A DNA stretch of 19,683 nucleotides from Planctomycetota bacterium (GCA_030607345.1 JAUWKC010000002.1:1-19683), one strand, 5' to 3'. Positions 10,246 through 18,200 are shown, numbered from the stretch's first letter. The notes: generated from the letters alone by a model not told the origin. Made by a program: numbers and translations.

Positions 10246-12465
10246 CTACGCCTTGACCAATTGTGTTTCATATAGGCTCTGATAAAGCTGGCAGCGCCGT
10301 ATAAGCTCCTCGTGCTGACCCTGGTCGATAATACGCCCGTCGTCCATCACCACTATCACATCTGCCGTAATCACCGTGCTGAACCTGTGAGCGATTATAA
10401 AACTCGTCCTGCCACGCATAATCTGCTCGATGGCCTTGTGAATCTTCGCCTCGCTGTCGGCATCGACCTGGCTTGTCGCCTCATCGAAAATCAAAATCGC
10501 AGGATTCTTCAAAATAGCTCTGGCGATGACAATTCTCTGCAGTTGCCCGCCGCTCAGACCCGTGCCTTGTTCGCCTATCACCGTATCATAACCGTCCGGC
10601 AGCATACAAACAAATTCGTGTGCGTACGAACGCCTCGCCGCCGCAATTATCTCTTCTTTCGTGGCATCACGCTTGCCGTAAGCGATATTCGCGGCAATCG
10701 TGTCATTGAACGTCACCACGTTTTGAGTGACCATTCCGATTTGCCCACGTAAACTCCACAGCGTCGCATTTCGTATATCCCTGCCGTCTATCAGGATTTG
10801 GCCGCCGTCCGGGTCGTAGAATCTCGGTATCAGATTTGCCAGGGTCGTCTTGCCCGAACCGTTCGGCCCTACAATCGCCACGTTATGCCCCGCCTGAACC
10901 GACAGATTGACCCCTTTCAACACGGGCTCAGTCAATCCCGGATATGTGAACACAATATCGACGAATTCAATCGTCTCTTCCAGATTCTCGAGCTCAAACG
11001 CATCCGGAACCTCCGCTTCAACGGGCTGCTCCACCACCGCAAAGACTCTTTCCGAAGCCGCATTTGCTTCCTGGATTCGGTTCCATATACCGCTTGCCTT
11101 GCGAACCGACTCGGCCGCGGCGCCCAGCAATATAAGCAGCGCCAGGAACTCGCTGCCGTCCATCCGGTTTCTCGTTACCCAGTGAATACCCAGTATCAAG
11201 GCCGCAGAACCCGCCGCCATCCCAAGTACCTCCAGCACCGGCATCGTGGCGGCGTCAACCTTTGATATCTTCAGCAGTTGTCGTAATAACCTGTCGTTTA
11301 TCCGCTTAAAACCATCCTGCTCGTATTCGTACCGGTTGTAAACCTTCACCACACTGAGTCCCGACATCACCTCCTGAAGTTTCGAAAGCATCTCAGAGCT
11401 CGCCACCAGAGACTTTCGCGTCGCCTTCTTCATCTTCCTGCCGAAAAGCACCAGCGACCCCATCACAAAAGGCGCCGCACCCAGGAATATCAAAGTAAGC
11501 TGCCAGTTCAGCAGCATTGCAAACAACAGCATAAAGGCGGCGTTAAGAGGCTCACGAAGCGCCTTGCTAAGCAATGTCTTTGTCGCCCTTCCCATCACGC
11601 CCGTGTCACGAATAATCCTGCTCACCGTATCGCTCGGCCGCTCGCGCGCAAAAGAACCTATCGGAAGATACATGGTATGGCCGAACACGTCTCGCCGAAG
11701 CTGATTCATCGCCACCTGCACCACCTTTTCCGCCAGATAGCCCTGGCAGAACTTCGCCAGACACCGAATTACCGTCAGAACACCTACCACCAGGATAATG
11801 TAGATTACCGCCTCTGTCCTGGCAGAACTGCCGCTGGCCGACTCTCTCGGCAAAAAGCTGACCGACCACTGTGCAAACTCGACGAAACGCACTTTGACAG
11901 CCAACCCCATACGGCTGAGTTTGTCCCACCCCAGACTATCTATGTAAGATTGGTCGTACGGCGTGTGCAGCAACAGTGTTTCATTTTCCAAAACATTGCC
12001 CTGATTGAGCCTGCTCAACTCCACCGCAATTTGCTCTTTGGTGGTCGTGGCCAGCTCCTTCAACATCGCCGATAAGGCAATTGCTTCCCCTGTGCCGGAC
12101 GGCAGATATCCTCCCGCCCCGACGATTCTGTCTCCGGCCCGCAGCCCGGCCTGCTCGGCCAGACTTTTCTCTTCAACATCCGTCACAAGCAACCCGCCTC
12201 TGCCGTACGCCATTCCCTGCTCGTTGCCGTCAACGACATCGCTGGTGCCAGGCGCGTAAGAATCGATGCCGTACTTCAAGCTGCACGTCTTTCTGTCCAC
12301 CCACATGTGCAGTCCCTCCCTGCCCATCATAACCTTCAGCAGAGGAATGACCGTCATAAAACTCACCGACAGCAATATCGCAACGACCACTGCGCTTAGC
12401 ACGACTGCTATCACCCGCGGCCACTGCGGCCGGATATATTCAAATATGCGCCAAAAAGCCTTCAT
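10246..12465 (-). CDS. MsbA-type ABC exporter with a PDZ-like domain inserted between TM1 and TM2
   Basis: Half-size ABC exporter (739 residues), membrane domain fused to ATPase. TM1 is at about 18-44. A large extracytoplasmic insert follows (about 47-215) with a PDZ-like segment (about 88-152: GGLLVTDVEEKSLAEQAGLR, then AGDRIVGAGG). TM2 begins at about 218, and further helices run to about 460. The nucleotide-binding domain has Walker A GPNGSGKT (533-540), Q-loop Q581, signature LSGGQ (637-641), Walker B ILIFDEA (657-663) and H-loop H693. Best overall resemblance is to lipid or lipid-A exporters; MsbA-type transporters have only short outer loops at the insert position. ATG 12465 is chosen (GGAGA 10 nt upstream; MKAFWRIFEYIRP is a typical cytosolic start), although the frame extends to a GTG at 12510. 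It diverges from the metallo-hydrolase gene. Substrate unknown; the PDZ segment may contact a periplasmic partner (inference). Confidence 0.92.
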   Translation of the reverse strand: MKAFWRIFEYIRPQWPRVIAVVLSAVVVAILLSVSFMTVIPLLKVMMGREGLHMWVDRKTCSLKYGIDSYAPGTSDVVDGNEQGMAYGRGGLLVTDVEEKSLAEQAGLRAGDRIVGAGGYLPSGTGEAIALSAMLKELATTTKEQIAVELSRLNQGNVLENETLLLHTPYDQSYIDSLGWDKLSRMGLAVKVRFVEFAQWSVSFLPRESASGSSARTEAVIYIILVVGVLTVIRCLAKFCQGYLAEKVVQVAMNQLRRDVFGHTMYLPIGSFARERPSDTVSRIIRDTGVMGRATKTLLSKALREPLNAAFMLLFAMLLNWQLTLIFLGAAPFVMGSLVLFGRKMKKATRKSLVASSEMLSKLQEVMSGLSVVKVYNRYEYEQDGFKRINDRLLRQLLKISKVDAATMPVLEVLGMAAGSAALILGIHWVTRNRMDGSEFLALLILLGAAAESVRKASGIWNRIQEANAASERVFAVVEQPVEAEVPDAFELENLEETIEFVDIVFTYPGLTEPVLKGVNLSVQAGHNVAIVGPNGSGKTTLANLIPRFYDPDGGQILIDGRDIRNATLWSLRGQIGMVTQNVVTFNDTIAANIAYGKRDATKEEIIAAARRSYAHEFVCMLPDGYDTVIGEQGTGLSGGQLQRIVIARAILKNPAILIFDEATSQVDADSEAKIHKAIEQIMRGRTSFIIAHRFSTVITADVIVVMDDGRIIDQGQHEELIRRCQLYQSLYETQLVKA

Positions 12466-12494
12466 TTCATACAATTCTCCATTACGGCCAAGGC

Positions 12495-12523
12495 ACACTA
12501 ACAAACCCACACCCGCTGGTCAA
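12495..12523 (-). promoter_or_regulatory. weak promoter candidate for the ABC exporter
   Basis: On the - strand TTGACC (12523-12518), 17-nt spacer, TAGTGT (12500-12495). Good -35, poor -10. It sits in the divergent gap between the exporter and the metallo-hydrolase. Confidence 0.3.
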
Positions 12524-12553
12524 GTCCAATCCACCTGACCGGCAAAGCCGCCC

Positions 12554-12582
12554 TTGACCGCCAGGGCGACATCTGCTACCCT
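12554..12582 (+). promoter_or_regulatory. promoter candidate for the metallo-hydrolase
   Basis: TTGACC (12554-12559), 17-nt spacer, TACCCT (12577-12582). A start near 12589 would give a leader of about 18 nt including AGGAA before the ATG at 12607. Confidence 0.35.
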
Positions 12583-12606
12583 GCTGCCTCTTTCAGGAAC
12601 CGCAAA

Positions 12607-13239
12607 ATGAAGATAGACCGCCTTGTCTTAGGTGCCTTCCAGACCAACTGCTATGTCTTGCGCGCAAATGAGACAGCAAAAAACTGCCTTATCATCGACC
12701 CGGGCCTTGAGCCGGAACCACTCCTGCGTTTTCTGCACGACAACAACCTTAATCCGCAGGTAATAATCCTCACGCACGGCCACGCCGACCATACAGCCGG
12801 CGTCGGGCCCCTCCGTGACAACTTCCCTGCGATAAAGCTCTACATCCACGAACTTGACGACGACATGCTTACAGGCGCCACAAACAACCTCTCGGAGCTT
12901 GCAGGCCGCCAATACCGAACCGAACCCGCTGATTCGTTTCTGCACGACCCTGATGAACTCCAGCTCGCACAGATATGCTTTCAGGTCCTACACACTCCGG
13001 GACACACACCCGGCGGCGTATGCCTATACTGCAAAGACGACCACCTTGTCTTTGTCGGGGATACTTTGTTCGCAGACTCGGTAGGAAGAACCGATTTGAC
13101 CGGAGGAGATTTCAACACGCTAATAAGCAGCGTAAAGGAAAAACTATTTACCCTCGCCGATGACACCGTCGTCTACCCCGGCCACGGACCGGCCACAACA
13201 ATAGGCCACGAGAAGGCATACAATCCATTTCTAAAGTAG
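12607..13239 (+). CDS. metallo-beta-lactamase-fold hydrolase, glyoxalase II-like
   Basis: Cytoplasmic dinuclear-metal hydrolase of 210 residues. The complete ligand set is visible: H57-x-H59-x-D61-H62 in LTHGHADH, H133 in HTPGHTPG, D152 in VGDTLF and H193 in VYPGHGP. The GDTLF...GRTDL...YPGHGP series is typical of the short glyoxalase II-like family (YcbL type), which hydrolyses thioesters such as S-lactoylglutathione analogues; it lacks the longer C-terminal domain of classical glyoxalase II. True substrate unknown. It is the only + strand gene between gyrB and nadD and sits alone, diverging from the ABC exporter and converging on the ymdB-like gene. A weak AGGA precedes the ATG. Confidence 0.9.
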   Translation: MKIDRLVLGAFQTNCYVLRANETAKNCLIIDPGLEPEPLLRFLHDNNLNPQVIILTHGHADHTAGVGPLRDNFPAIKLYIHELDDDMLTGATNNLSELAGRQYRTEPADSFLHDPDELQLAQICFQVLHTPGHTPGGVCLYCKDDHLVFVGDTLFADSVGRTDLTGGDFNTLISSVKEKLFTLADDTVVYPGHGPATTIGHEKAYNPFLK

Positions 13240-13332
13240 CTCTGCTGCTTCGATAGAGTACCCGCTGCCCTGTATCGCACAACAAAGTCTTTTCGTCCCA
13301 GGCAGGGCCTTGGCGATGTGGCTGTCCGCCGC

Positions 13333-14184
13333 CTAAAAATTGTTGTTGAAATAGTCCGGCTTTCCGTCGTCGCTGTCGTAATTCTTTGTCTCTTCCTGCT
13401 CGGCGCTGACCATTATACGCTCAATCCGCTCGGCTTTCTTTGTATTGCTGTCAACGCTCACCAGTATCGCGCTTATTCGCACATCGCCCGTTGCTATCTC
13501 AAATAGAAAAGGCATGCCCGTCCTGAAGGATTTCAGCACATTCTCGACGCCCCGGCCAAGCACCGAATCGTGTGCACCGGTCATACCAATATCCGTAATA
13601 TATGCCGTCCCCTTGGGCATAATCTTCTCATCAGCCGTTACAACATGAGTGTGCGTGCCGAAACAGCAGCTTACCCGTCCATCCAGATGGTAACCCATCG
13701 CAATCTTCTCGCTGGTCGCCTCGGCATGGAAATCAACAAAAATTATATCCGCCTTTTGCTGTATTAGTGGCAAAATCTTGTCCACCCCATTGTACGGACA
13801 ATCAGCCGGCTTCATAAAAAGACGACCAATCAGGCTGATTACACCAACCGTCGGGCCGCTCCTGGTCCGGTAAACCGCGAATCCCCTGCCCGCCGCACCC
13901 TCCGAAATATTCGCCGGACGAGCAATATCGGCCGCCGTCTCCAGGGTCGCAACTATAGCTTTTTTCCGGTACGTATGGTCACCCAGTGTTACCAGATTCA
14001 CCCCGTAACGCAGCATCTTGTCATAGATTTGAGCCGTCAGACCCGAACCGCCCGCCGCATTTTCAGCGTTCGCTATCACGCAGTCGATGCTGCGCTCCTT
14101 GACCAGCGACTTGAGATTCTCAGCAACAACACGCCTGCCAGGCCGACCCACTATGTCACCAATGCACAGAATGTTTAGCTTCAT
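13333..14184 (-). CDS. ymdB: YmdB/TIGR00282-family metallophosphoesterase
   Basis: Calcineurin-like phosphoesterase of 283 residues; the Bacillus member hydrolyses 2',3'-cyclic nucleotides and affects biofilm and motility decisions. Metal-site residues visible by alignment from memory are D10 in GDIVGRPG, E41-N42 in NAENAAGG, H70, H153 in DFHAEATSEK, and H178/H180 in GTHTHV. One ligand position is altered: the usual G-N-H is G-D69-H70 here. The last 30 residues or so (about 250-283) form an acidic, low-complexity tail beyond the usual C-terminus. It follows rny by 78 nt on the same strand, a pairing conserved from Firmicutes to deltaproteobacteria and suggesting a shared RNA-turnover role. 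The ribosome site before ATG 14184 is weak (GGGATTGA), so translation may depend on the upstream gene. Confidence 0.9.
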   Translation of the reverse strand: MKLNILCIGDIVGRPGRRVVAENLKSLVKERSIDCVIANAENAAGGSGLTAQIYDKMLRYGVNLVTLGDHTYRKKAIVATLETAADIARPANISEGAAGRGFAVYRTRSGPTVGVISLIGRLFMKPADCPYNGVDKILPLIQQKADIIFVDFHAEATSEKIAMGYHLDGRVSCCFGTHTHVVTADEKIMPKGTAYITDIGMTGAHDSVLGRGVENVLKSFRTGMPFLFEIATGDVRISAILVSVDSNTKKAERIERIMVSAEQEETKNYDSDDGKPDYFNNNF

Positions 14185-14235
14185 AGTTCAATCCCGTCTT
14201 CGCCCTGCGTAAATGCGCCCCGAATCCACCACTCG

Positions 14236-14251
14236 TCTCGGCCCACCGAGA
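14236..14251 (-). other. small hairpin in the rny-ymdB gap
   Basis: TCTCGG (14236-14241) and CCGAGA (14246-14251) form a 6-bp stem with a 4-base loop, 11 nt beyond the rny stop. No U-run follows, so it is unlikely to be a full terminator; a processing or stability element between rny and ymdB is possible. Confidence 0.35.
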
Positions 14252-14262
14252 TGCACCGCTTC

Positions 14263-15843
14263 TCACCTTGCATACTCGACGCAGCGCACTTCACGCAGCA
14301 AAGTTACCTGTATTTCGCCCGGATAAGTCATCTCACTTTCAACCTTCTTGGCTATATCGCGGGCGCCCTTCATTGCCGACTCGTCGTCGACCTTCTCGGC
14401 GTCCACAATCACGCGGATTTCACGCCCCGCCTGAATCGCATAGGCGTTCTCCACGCCCTTGAAACTGCTGGCTATCTCTTCCAGCTTCTCCAGCCGCTTA
14501 ATATACCGCTCAAGAGTCTCTCGCCGGGCGCCGGGACGAGAGGCGCTAATCGCATCGGCAGCGGCAACCAACGGAGTATAAGGATTGTCCGCCGGAATGT
14601 CACCGTGATGTCCCGCAACAGCGTTCAGCACTATCGGAGATTCACTGAATCGCTTCAGGTAATTCGCCCCTATCGCCGGGTGGCTGCCCTCCACCTCGTG
14701 GTCTATAGCCTTGCCGATGTCATGCAGAAGTCCTGCACGTCTGGCTATCGAACCGTCCAGACCCAGCTCATCAGCCATGACCTGCGTCAGGAAAGCTACC
14801 TCTATGCAGTGCCGAAGCACGTTCTGGCCGTAGCTCGTTCGAAAGTTCAACGAGCCTATCAGGCTAAGCACCTTATTGTTCAGGCCTCTGACGTTGACCT
14901 CCACGGCCGCGTCTTTGCCTAATTGAAGCACCTTCTGGTTGACCTCCTTCTTCGTCTGGGCCACAAGCTCTTCGATTCGCGAAGGATGAATCCTGCCGTC
15001 CTGTATCAGCTTTTCCATCGCAATCCGGGCGACTTCCCGCCTGACCGGGTTAAAGCCGCTGACGACTATCATCCCCGGCGTATCGTCGACGATTACGTCC
15101 ACCCCCGTCGCCTTCTCGAAAGCTCGAATGTTTCGTCCTTCTCTACCTATCACTCGTCCCTTCATGTCGTCGTTGGGTATCTCAACCGTTGAAACCGTTA
15201 CTTCGCACGTTTGAGCGGTGGCATATCGTTGTATCGCAGTATTGATTATTTCCCTGCACTTCACTTCGGCCGTTTCAGTAGCCTCATCAGTCTTTCGTTG
15301 AATCATCGTAGCCATCTCGTGCTCACACTCATCCTCCAGTCTCTTTAGCAACAAGTCCTTTGCCTCGTCAATCTCCATAGCGGTAATCTTTAGCAATTGA
15401 TTTTTCTGCTGAGCCATCAATATGGCAAGCTGCTTTTCCTTTAGCCCTATTTTCTTTAGTCTGTCATTTTCCTCATCGAGTAGTTTTTTTGCCTGCTTAT
15501 CCCTCCGGTCAAGCTGCTCAGCCTGTCTGTCGAGTGCATCCTCCCGCTTGGTTAACCTGGCTTCGATTTCGCGCAACTCGCTGCGCACTTGATTCGCTTC
15601 GGACGTGTACTGCTCCTTCTTCTTGATAGCCTCCGCCGCCGCGTCAATCTGAGCCGACTTGATTATGTTTTCCGCCTCCCTCTTGGCTCCGTCAATCTGC
15701 CGCTGTAACTCCTGCTCGACGGCCTTGGCTTTCGCCTTGGCGATGACCTGCTGAACAACGGCCGCCAGGGCAATTCCCAAAAGAAACGCAACAACGCTCA
15801 CAACTACTTCCGGAAGCTCCAGTTGCATCAATAACGTTTCCAT
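14263..15843 (-). CDS. rny: ribonuclease Y
   Basis: Membrane-anchored endoribonuclease that starts mRNA decay. The 526 residues show the full architecture: N-terminal transmembrane helix (about 13-34), long charged coiled coil (about 36-205), KH RNA-binding domain (about 212-280) with [11 protein letters not shown], and HD hydrolase domain (about 340-435) with [22 protein letters not shown] (H374-D375), HHGD (412-415) and D430 in AAADAISA. The C-terminal domain with [16 protein letters not shown] is also present. The length is normal for the family (about 510-520). Start is firm: AAGGA lies 7 nt before ATG 15843. A structured non-coding RNA lies about 100 nt upstream on the same strand and a strong promoter about 475 nt upstream, so rny is probably co-transcribed with or downstream of that RNA. 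ymdB follows. Confidence 0.97.
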   Translation of the reverse strand: METLLMQLELPEVVVSVVAFLLGIALAAVVQQVIAKAKAKAVEQELQRQIDGAKREAENIIKSAQIDAAAEAIKKKEQYTSEANQVRSELREIEARLTKREDALDRQAEQLDRRDKQAKKLLDEENDRLKKIGLKEKQLAILMAQQKNQLLKITAMEIDEAKDLLLKRLEDECEHEMATMIQRKTDEATETAEVKCREIINTAIQRYATAQTCEVTVSTVEIPNDDMKGRVIGREGRNIRAFEKATGVDVIVDDTPGMIVVSGFNPVRREVARIAMEKLIQDGRIHPSRIEELVAQTKKEVNQKVLQLGKDAAVEVNVRGLNNKVLSLIGSLNFRTSYGQNVLRHCIEVAFLTQVMADELGLDGSIARRAGLLHDIGKAIDHEVEGSHPAIGANYLKRFSESPIVLNAVAGHHGDIPADNPYTPLVAAADAISASRPGARRETLERYIKRLEKLEEIASSFKGVENAYAIQAGREIRVIVDAEKVDDESAMKGARDIAKKVESEMTYPGEIQVTLLREVRCVEYAR

Positions 15844-15944
15844 TTCTATATCCTTTTCAAACAGTCACACTCGGCTGCAAAAACAGCTCAATGTGGACCG
15901 ACTGTGGGATGCCTCGGCAGGAAAGTCCCAAAGAAATGCCTGTA

Positions 15945-16098
15945 GATTACCAATCGCTCTTGTCAGGAGGCGCTACTTGTTGTTCAGCGGGCGCAGATAT
16001 ATCAACGCCGGGTTTACATACGGCTTTGCCAATCCTCGTTCTGGCCCAAGATTAACCGACGCCATACTCAATATCCGCAACTCCTTCGGTTGGTAACC
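15945..16098 (-). ncRNA. rod-shaped structured RNA upstream of rny, 6S-like candidate
   Basis: Read from the - strand the region folds into a long interrupted rod. Five helices nest: 16098-16090 with 15945-15953 (9 bp), 16085-16081 with 15965-15969 (5 bp), 16078-16071 with 15993-16000 (8 bp), 16066-16061 with 16019-16024 (6 bp) and 16056-16048 with 16028-16036 (9 bp), capped by an 11-base loop. Six of the 37 pairs are G.U wobbles that would be A.C mismatches on the + strand, which fixes the strand. The 3' side of the large asymmetric bubble (15970-15992) can form its own small hairpin (CGCT/AGCG). Length (about 155-185 nt), central bubble with side hairpin and position before rny fit 6S RNA, the RNA polymerase decoy, which from memory lies near rny in some deltaproteobacteria. 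The bubble is lopsided, so a cis-acting rny leader is the main alternative. Ends are approximate. Confidence 0.5.
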
Positions 16099-16214
16099 AA
16101 GCCTTTTAATTCCGTTCTAAATTCACTTCTCAGCGTCTCAGAAAAGTCAATAAGTCAATCACATCGCCTCTGGGGCAAACGCCGAAAGTGTCTTTGCAAC
16201 TTTACTACCGACAC

Positions 16215-16311
16215 GGGCCAACAAGCCCAAACTGTCCCCTCTGCTGTCACTTTTGACAAACCACCAACAAGCTGCGGGACAGCCCACAATCTGTTCACTA
16301 TCGTTAATTCA
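16215..16311 (-). other. leader with nested hairpins downstream of a strong promoter
   Basis: Between the predicted start (about 16311) and the rod-like RNA, the - strand can form CTGTCCC (16282-16276) with GGGACAG (16238-16232), enclosing a TGTCA/TGACA hairpin (16258-16254 with 16249-16245, 4-base loop). A GGGC/GCCC hairpin (16228-16225 with 16218-16215) follows. This may be a second structured RNA or the 5' part of one transcript with the element at 15945-16098. No protein frame here is convincing. Confidence 0.3.
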
Positions 16312-16317
16312 TTTTAC

Positions 16318-16346
16318 ATCATAGGGCATTCCCGGAAACACGTCAA
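16318..16346 (-). promoter_or_regulatory. strong sigma70-type promoter for the structured RNA/rny/ymdB transcript
   Basis: On the - strand TTGACG (16346-16341), exactly 17 nt, TATGAT (16323-16318): five of six matches in each hexamer. The start is expected near 16311. It is one of the best promoter matches in the window and points toward the structured RNA and rny, with about 475 nt of non-coding sequence before the rny start. Confidence 0.65.
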
Positions 16347-16349
16347 GAG

Positions 16350-16627
16350 AAAATGCCCCGCTCGAAAGACTTATCCAAAAAAAACACCGGCCAGCGCGGA
16401 TTTCTCGGGCAAAAGCCCCTTTCTCCCGCCTCCGGACACCCACCTTACCTTCAAACGCCGACGCATCCTGAGTCCGCAACCGCCCGGAAACAGCCAAAAA
16501 CCACAACCCGGGCCCGATTCGGCAACACCCGTACTTCTCCAGACATTTGCGCCCCGTCCGCTAATGCACCGCCCCCGCCCAAAGTGGGCCCGTTAACAGC
16601 AGCCACTACCCGGCCGCCGCCGCCGCA
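16350..16627. other. non-coding gap between the secreted protein gene and the rny-side promoter
   Basis: No supportable gene. The + strand frame covering part of it is proline/lysine-rich with no family character. Just beyond the stop of the upstream - strand gene there is a short hairpin (GCCCA 16577-16581 with TGGGC 16585-16589) without a U-tract; otherwise nothing recognised. Confidence 0.5.
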
Positions 16628-17488
16628 CTATTGAGCAAAAGGCGGCTCGCCCTGGACCTCTTCAGCAAGCCTCAAAGCCTTCTGAACATCTTCCCTGCGC
16701 CCGCGGCACACTATCCGCACCGCCCCCTCGGCCCCGCCGATACCACCTGCCGCACTCTGAAACGCCGAAACACCCGCCAGCGTCTTCAACGCCTCCAGCT
16801 CAGTGAAAATATGCCCGGTCAGCAGAAACATCGGGTACACATCATTAAGGCTCTCAACAGGCTCACACATCTTCTTGGAAATCTCAACAGCGCTGCCGGC
16901 AACAGCCTTCTCAAGTCCCACAGGTATCACCAGGTGAGCCTTCCTGCCAACAACATACGGCATAATCTTGCCTGTCGTCCCCGCAGATGAGCTGCCCGTA
17001 ATCACAGCAGCGGTCTGGTTCTGATAGTCCAGCGCATTGGCGCCTTTGATTACCACGTCCCCGGGCTTGAGCCTCCTGACCGCCTGTTCGAGCGAAAGGT
17101 CCTTGGTGTGCCGCCCTTTCACCAGAACAACCTCACCTATGCTCTCGACGTCTTTCAGTCTTGTCCCGCCCTTTGTAGGATACGTCTTGCCGTAAACGTA
17201 CGCGCCGTGCGCAACTTTCTCACCGAGCAGCTCTTCTGCTACGTACGTGTTGGTTGTGCCCTTGGCTATGATAATCATACCGTCCTTCAGCGCCTGCCTG
17301 ACGATGGGCATTTGAGCAACACCCTTGGCGATAAGCCTTTTGCTCTCCGAAACCGTCAGTACAATCTGCCCCTGTACGACTTTCTCGCTGCCGGCCTTTT
17401 GCGACTTCGCCACGCCGACCGGCGAGCCTGACCCCAATACAAACAAGGACAAAAGTGCAACAACCGCAAAACTTTTCAATACCTTCAT
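16628..17488 (-). CDS. secreted conserved protein of unknown function, possibly ISOCOT/NagB-like
   Basis: Not recognised as a named family. It has a signal peptide (about 1-27, hydrophobic AVVALLSLFVLGSG, cleavage near VGVA-KS) and a mature part of about 259 residues with several glycine-rich turns: AKGTTNTYVAEELLG (95-109), VVIKGANALD, TGSSSAGTTGKI and VIPVGLEK. The order of a G-T-T/T turn, then a G-A-N-A-L-D strand end and a G-S-S-S-A-G-T loop recalls sugar-phosphate isomerase-like Rossmann folds (RpiA/NagB/LUD superfamily), but this is only pattern resemblance. The C-terminal half (ALKTLAGVSAFQSAAGGIGG, then AVRIVCRGRREDVQKALRLAEEV) looks like a compact alpha/beta domain. Start is firm: GGGAGG lies 5 nt before ATG 17488. 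It follows nadD by 79 nt on the same strand, perhaps co-transcribed; a phosphate-binding-type fold outside the cytoplasm would be unusual. Confidence 0.75.
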   Translation of the reverse strand: MKVLKSFAVVALLSLFVLGSGSPVGVAKSQKAGSEKVVQGQIVLTVSESKRLIAKGVAQMPIVRQALKDGMIIIAKGTTNTYVAEELLGEKVAHGAYVYGKTYPTKGGTRLKDVESIGEVVLVKGRHTKDLSLEQAVRRLKPGDVVIKGANALDYQNQTAAVITGSSSAGTTGKIMPYVVGRKAHLVIPVGLEKAVAGSAVEISKKMCEPVESLNDVYPMFLLTGHIFTELEALKTLAGVSAFQSAAGGIGGAEGAVRIVCRGRREDVQKALRLAEEVQGEPPFAQ

Positions 17489-17519
17489 AACAACCTCCCT
17501 TGCATAAGTAACTCAAGCC

Positions 17520-17562
17520 GTTTCTTTGGCCTTTTGCTCGGCGCCACTGCCGGCAAAGAAAC
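17520..17562 (-). repeat. inverted repeat in the nadD downstream gap
   Basis: GTTTCTTTG (17520-17528) and CAAAGAAAC (17554-17562) are perfect 9-bp inverted arms 25 nt apart, extendable with GCC/GGC past one bulge. They could form a hairpin in the transcript between nadD and the secreted protein gene, ending about 30 nt before its start. No U-run, so a regulatory or stability role is more likely than termination. Confidence 0.4.
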
Positions 17563-17567
17563 TCGTA

Positions 17568-18200
17568 CTACAAATCAGCCTTTGAGCGGTACAGACCGTT
17601 CCGGCTGATATACTCTGCCACGGGCCCATGCAGCATCTCAGAAATGTCGCCCCCGGCAGCCAACCTCTCCCGAATCTCGGTGCTGCTTATCTCCACCAAC
17701 GGGGTCGCGATAACGTTGCTCTGAAGTTTCTCGACGCGCCGGCGACCCCAAAGCGCCTCGAATCTTGAAAAATCAGGACGCCCAAACCCCGCACGGTACA
17801 TCACGCTTAAGCCGCACCCGTCAATAAGCTCTGTGATTTTGTACCAGCCAGCCAGCTCCTCAATGCTGTCGGCGCCGATGAGCCAGTAAAGCGACGTGTC
17901 CCTGCCGAAACGCTCTCTGAAATATCCTATGGTGTCCAGCGTATAGCTTGGTCGCGGTTCTTTCAGCTCACAGTCGCTCAGTTGAAACTTCTCATTGCCG
18001 GCGATTGCAAGAGCTATCATTTCCAGACGATGCTTATCACTTGCAACAGGAGAAAACTGCTTGAGCGGCGAACGCTTCGCCGGGATAAAAATGACTTTTT
18101 GCGCACCGATATGTTGTGCCGCCGCGTCGGCAACAGCCGTATGACCGAGATGAACAGGGTCGAAAGTGCCGCCAAACAGTGCAATTCTTTTTTGGGCCAT
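17568..18200 (-). CDS. nadD: nicotinate-nucleotide adenylyltransferase
   Basis: Transfers AMP from ATP to nicotinate mononucleotide, the penultimate step of NAD synthesis. The 210 residues have the nucleotidyltransferase signature GGTFDPVHLGH (10-20) with its (H/T)xGH motif, the KRSPLKQF loop (about 42-49), HRLEMIALA, the PSYTLDTI substrate segment, LIGADSIEELAGWYKI, and the closing ISSTEIRERL motif. The length is normal. No Shine-Dalgarno is seen before ATG 18200, but a promoter candidate 30-58 nt upstream would give a very short leader. The rsfS and obg neighbours common in other bacteria are absent here; the secreted unknown protein follows instead. Confidence 0.95.
   Translation of the reverse strand: MAQKRIALFGGTFDPVHLGHTAVADAAAQHIGAQKVIFIPAKRSPLKQFSPVASDKHRLEMIALAIAGNEKFQLSDCELKEPRPSYTLDTIGYFRERFGRDTSLYWLIGADSIEELAGWYKITELIDGCGLSVMYRAGFGRPDFSRFEALWGRRRVEKLQSNVIATPLVEISSTEIRERLAAGGDISEMLHGPVAEYISRNGLYRSKADL

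Noticed and set aside
13266..13308. GCCCTG/CAGGGC arms in the convergent gap after the metallo-hydrolase
   Set aside because: Six base pairs with a 30-base loop and no T-run are too weak to call a terminator.
15918..15930. AGGAAAGTCC on the + strand resembling the RNase P RNA signature
   Set aside because: The rest of the RNase P core (second conserved region, P4 partner) is not found on this strand.
16371..16379. TTATCCAAA, a near match to a DnaA box (another near match at 3414-3422)
   Set aside because: Isolated single near matches without clustering or an AT-rich unwinding region; no origin can be supported.
16090..16596. A 168-codon + strand frame in the gap upstream of rny
   Set aside because: Low-complexity, Pro/Lys-rich, no ribosome site, and it overlaps the structured RNA and strong promoter on the other strand.
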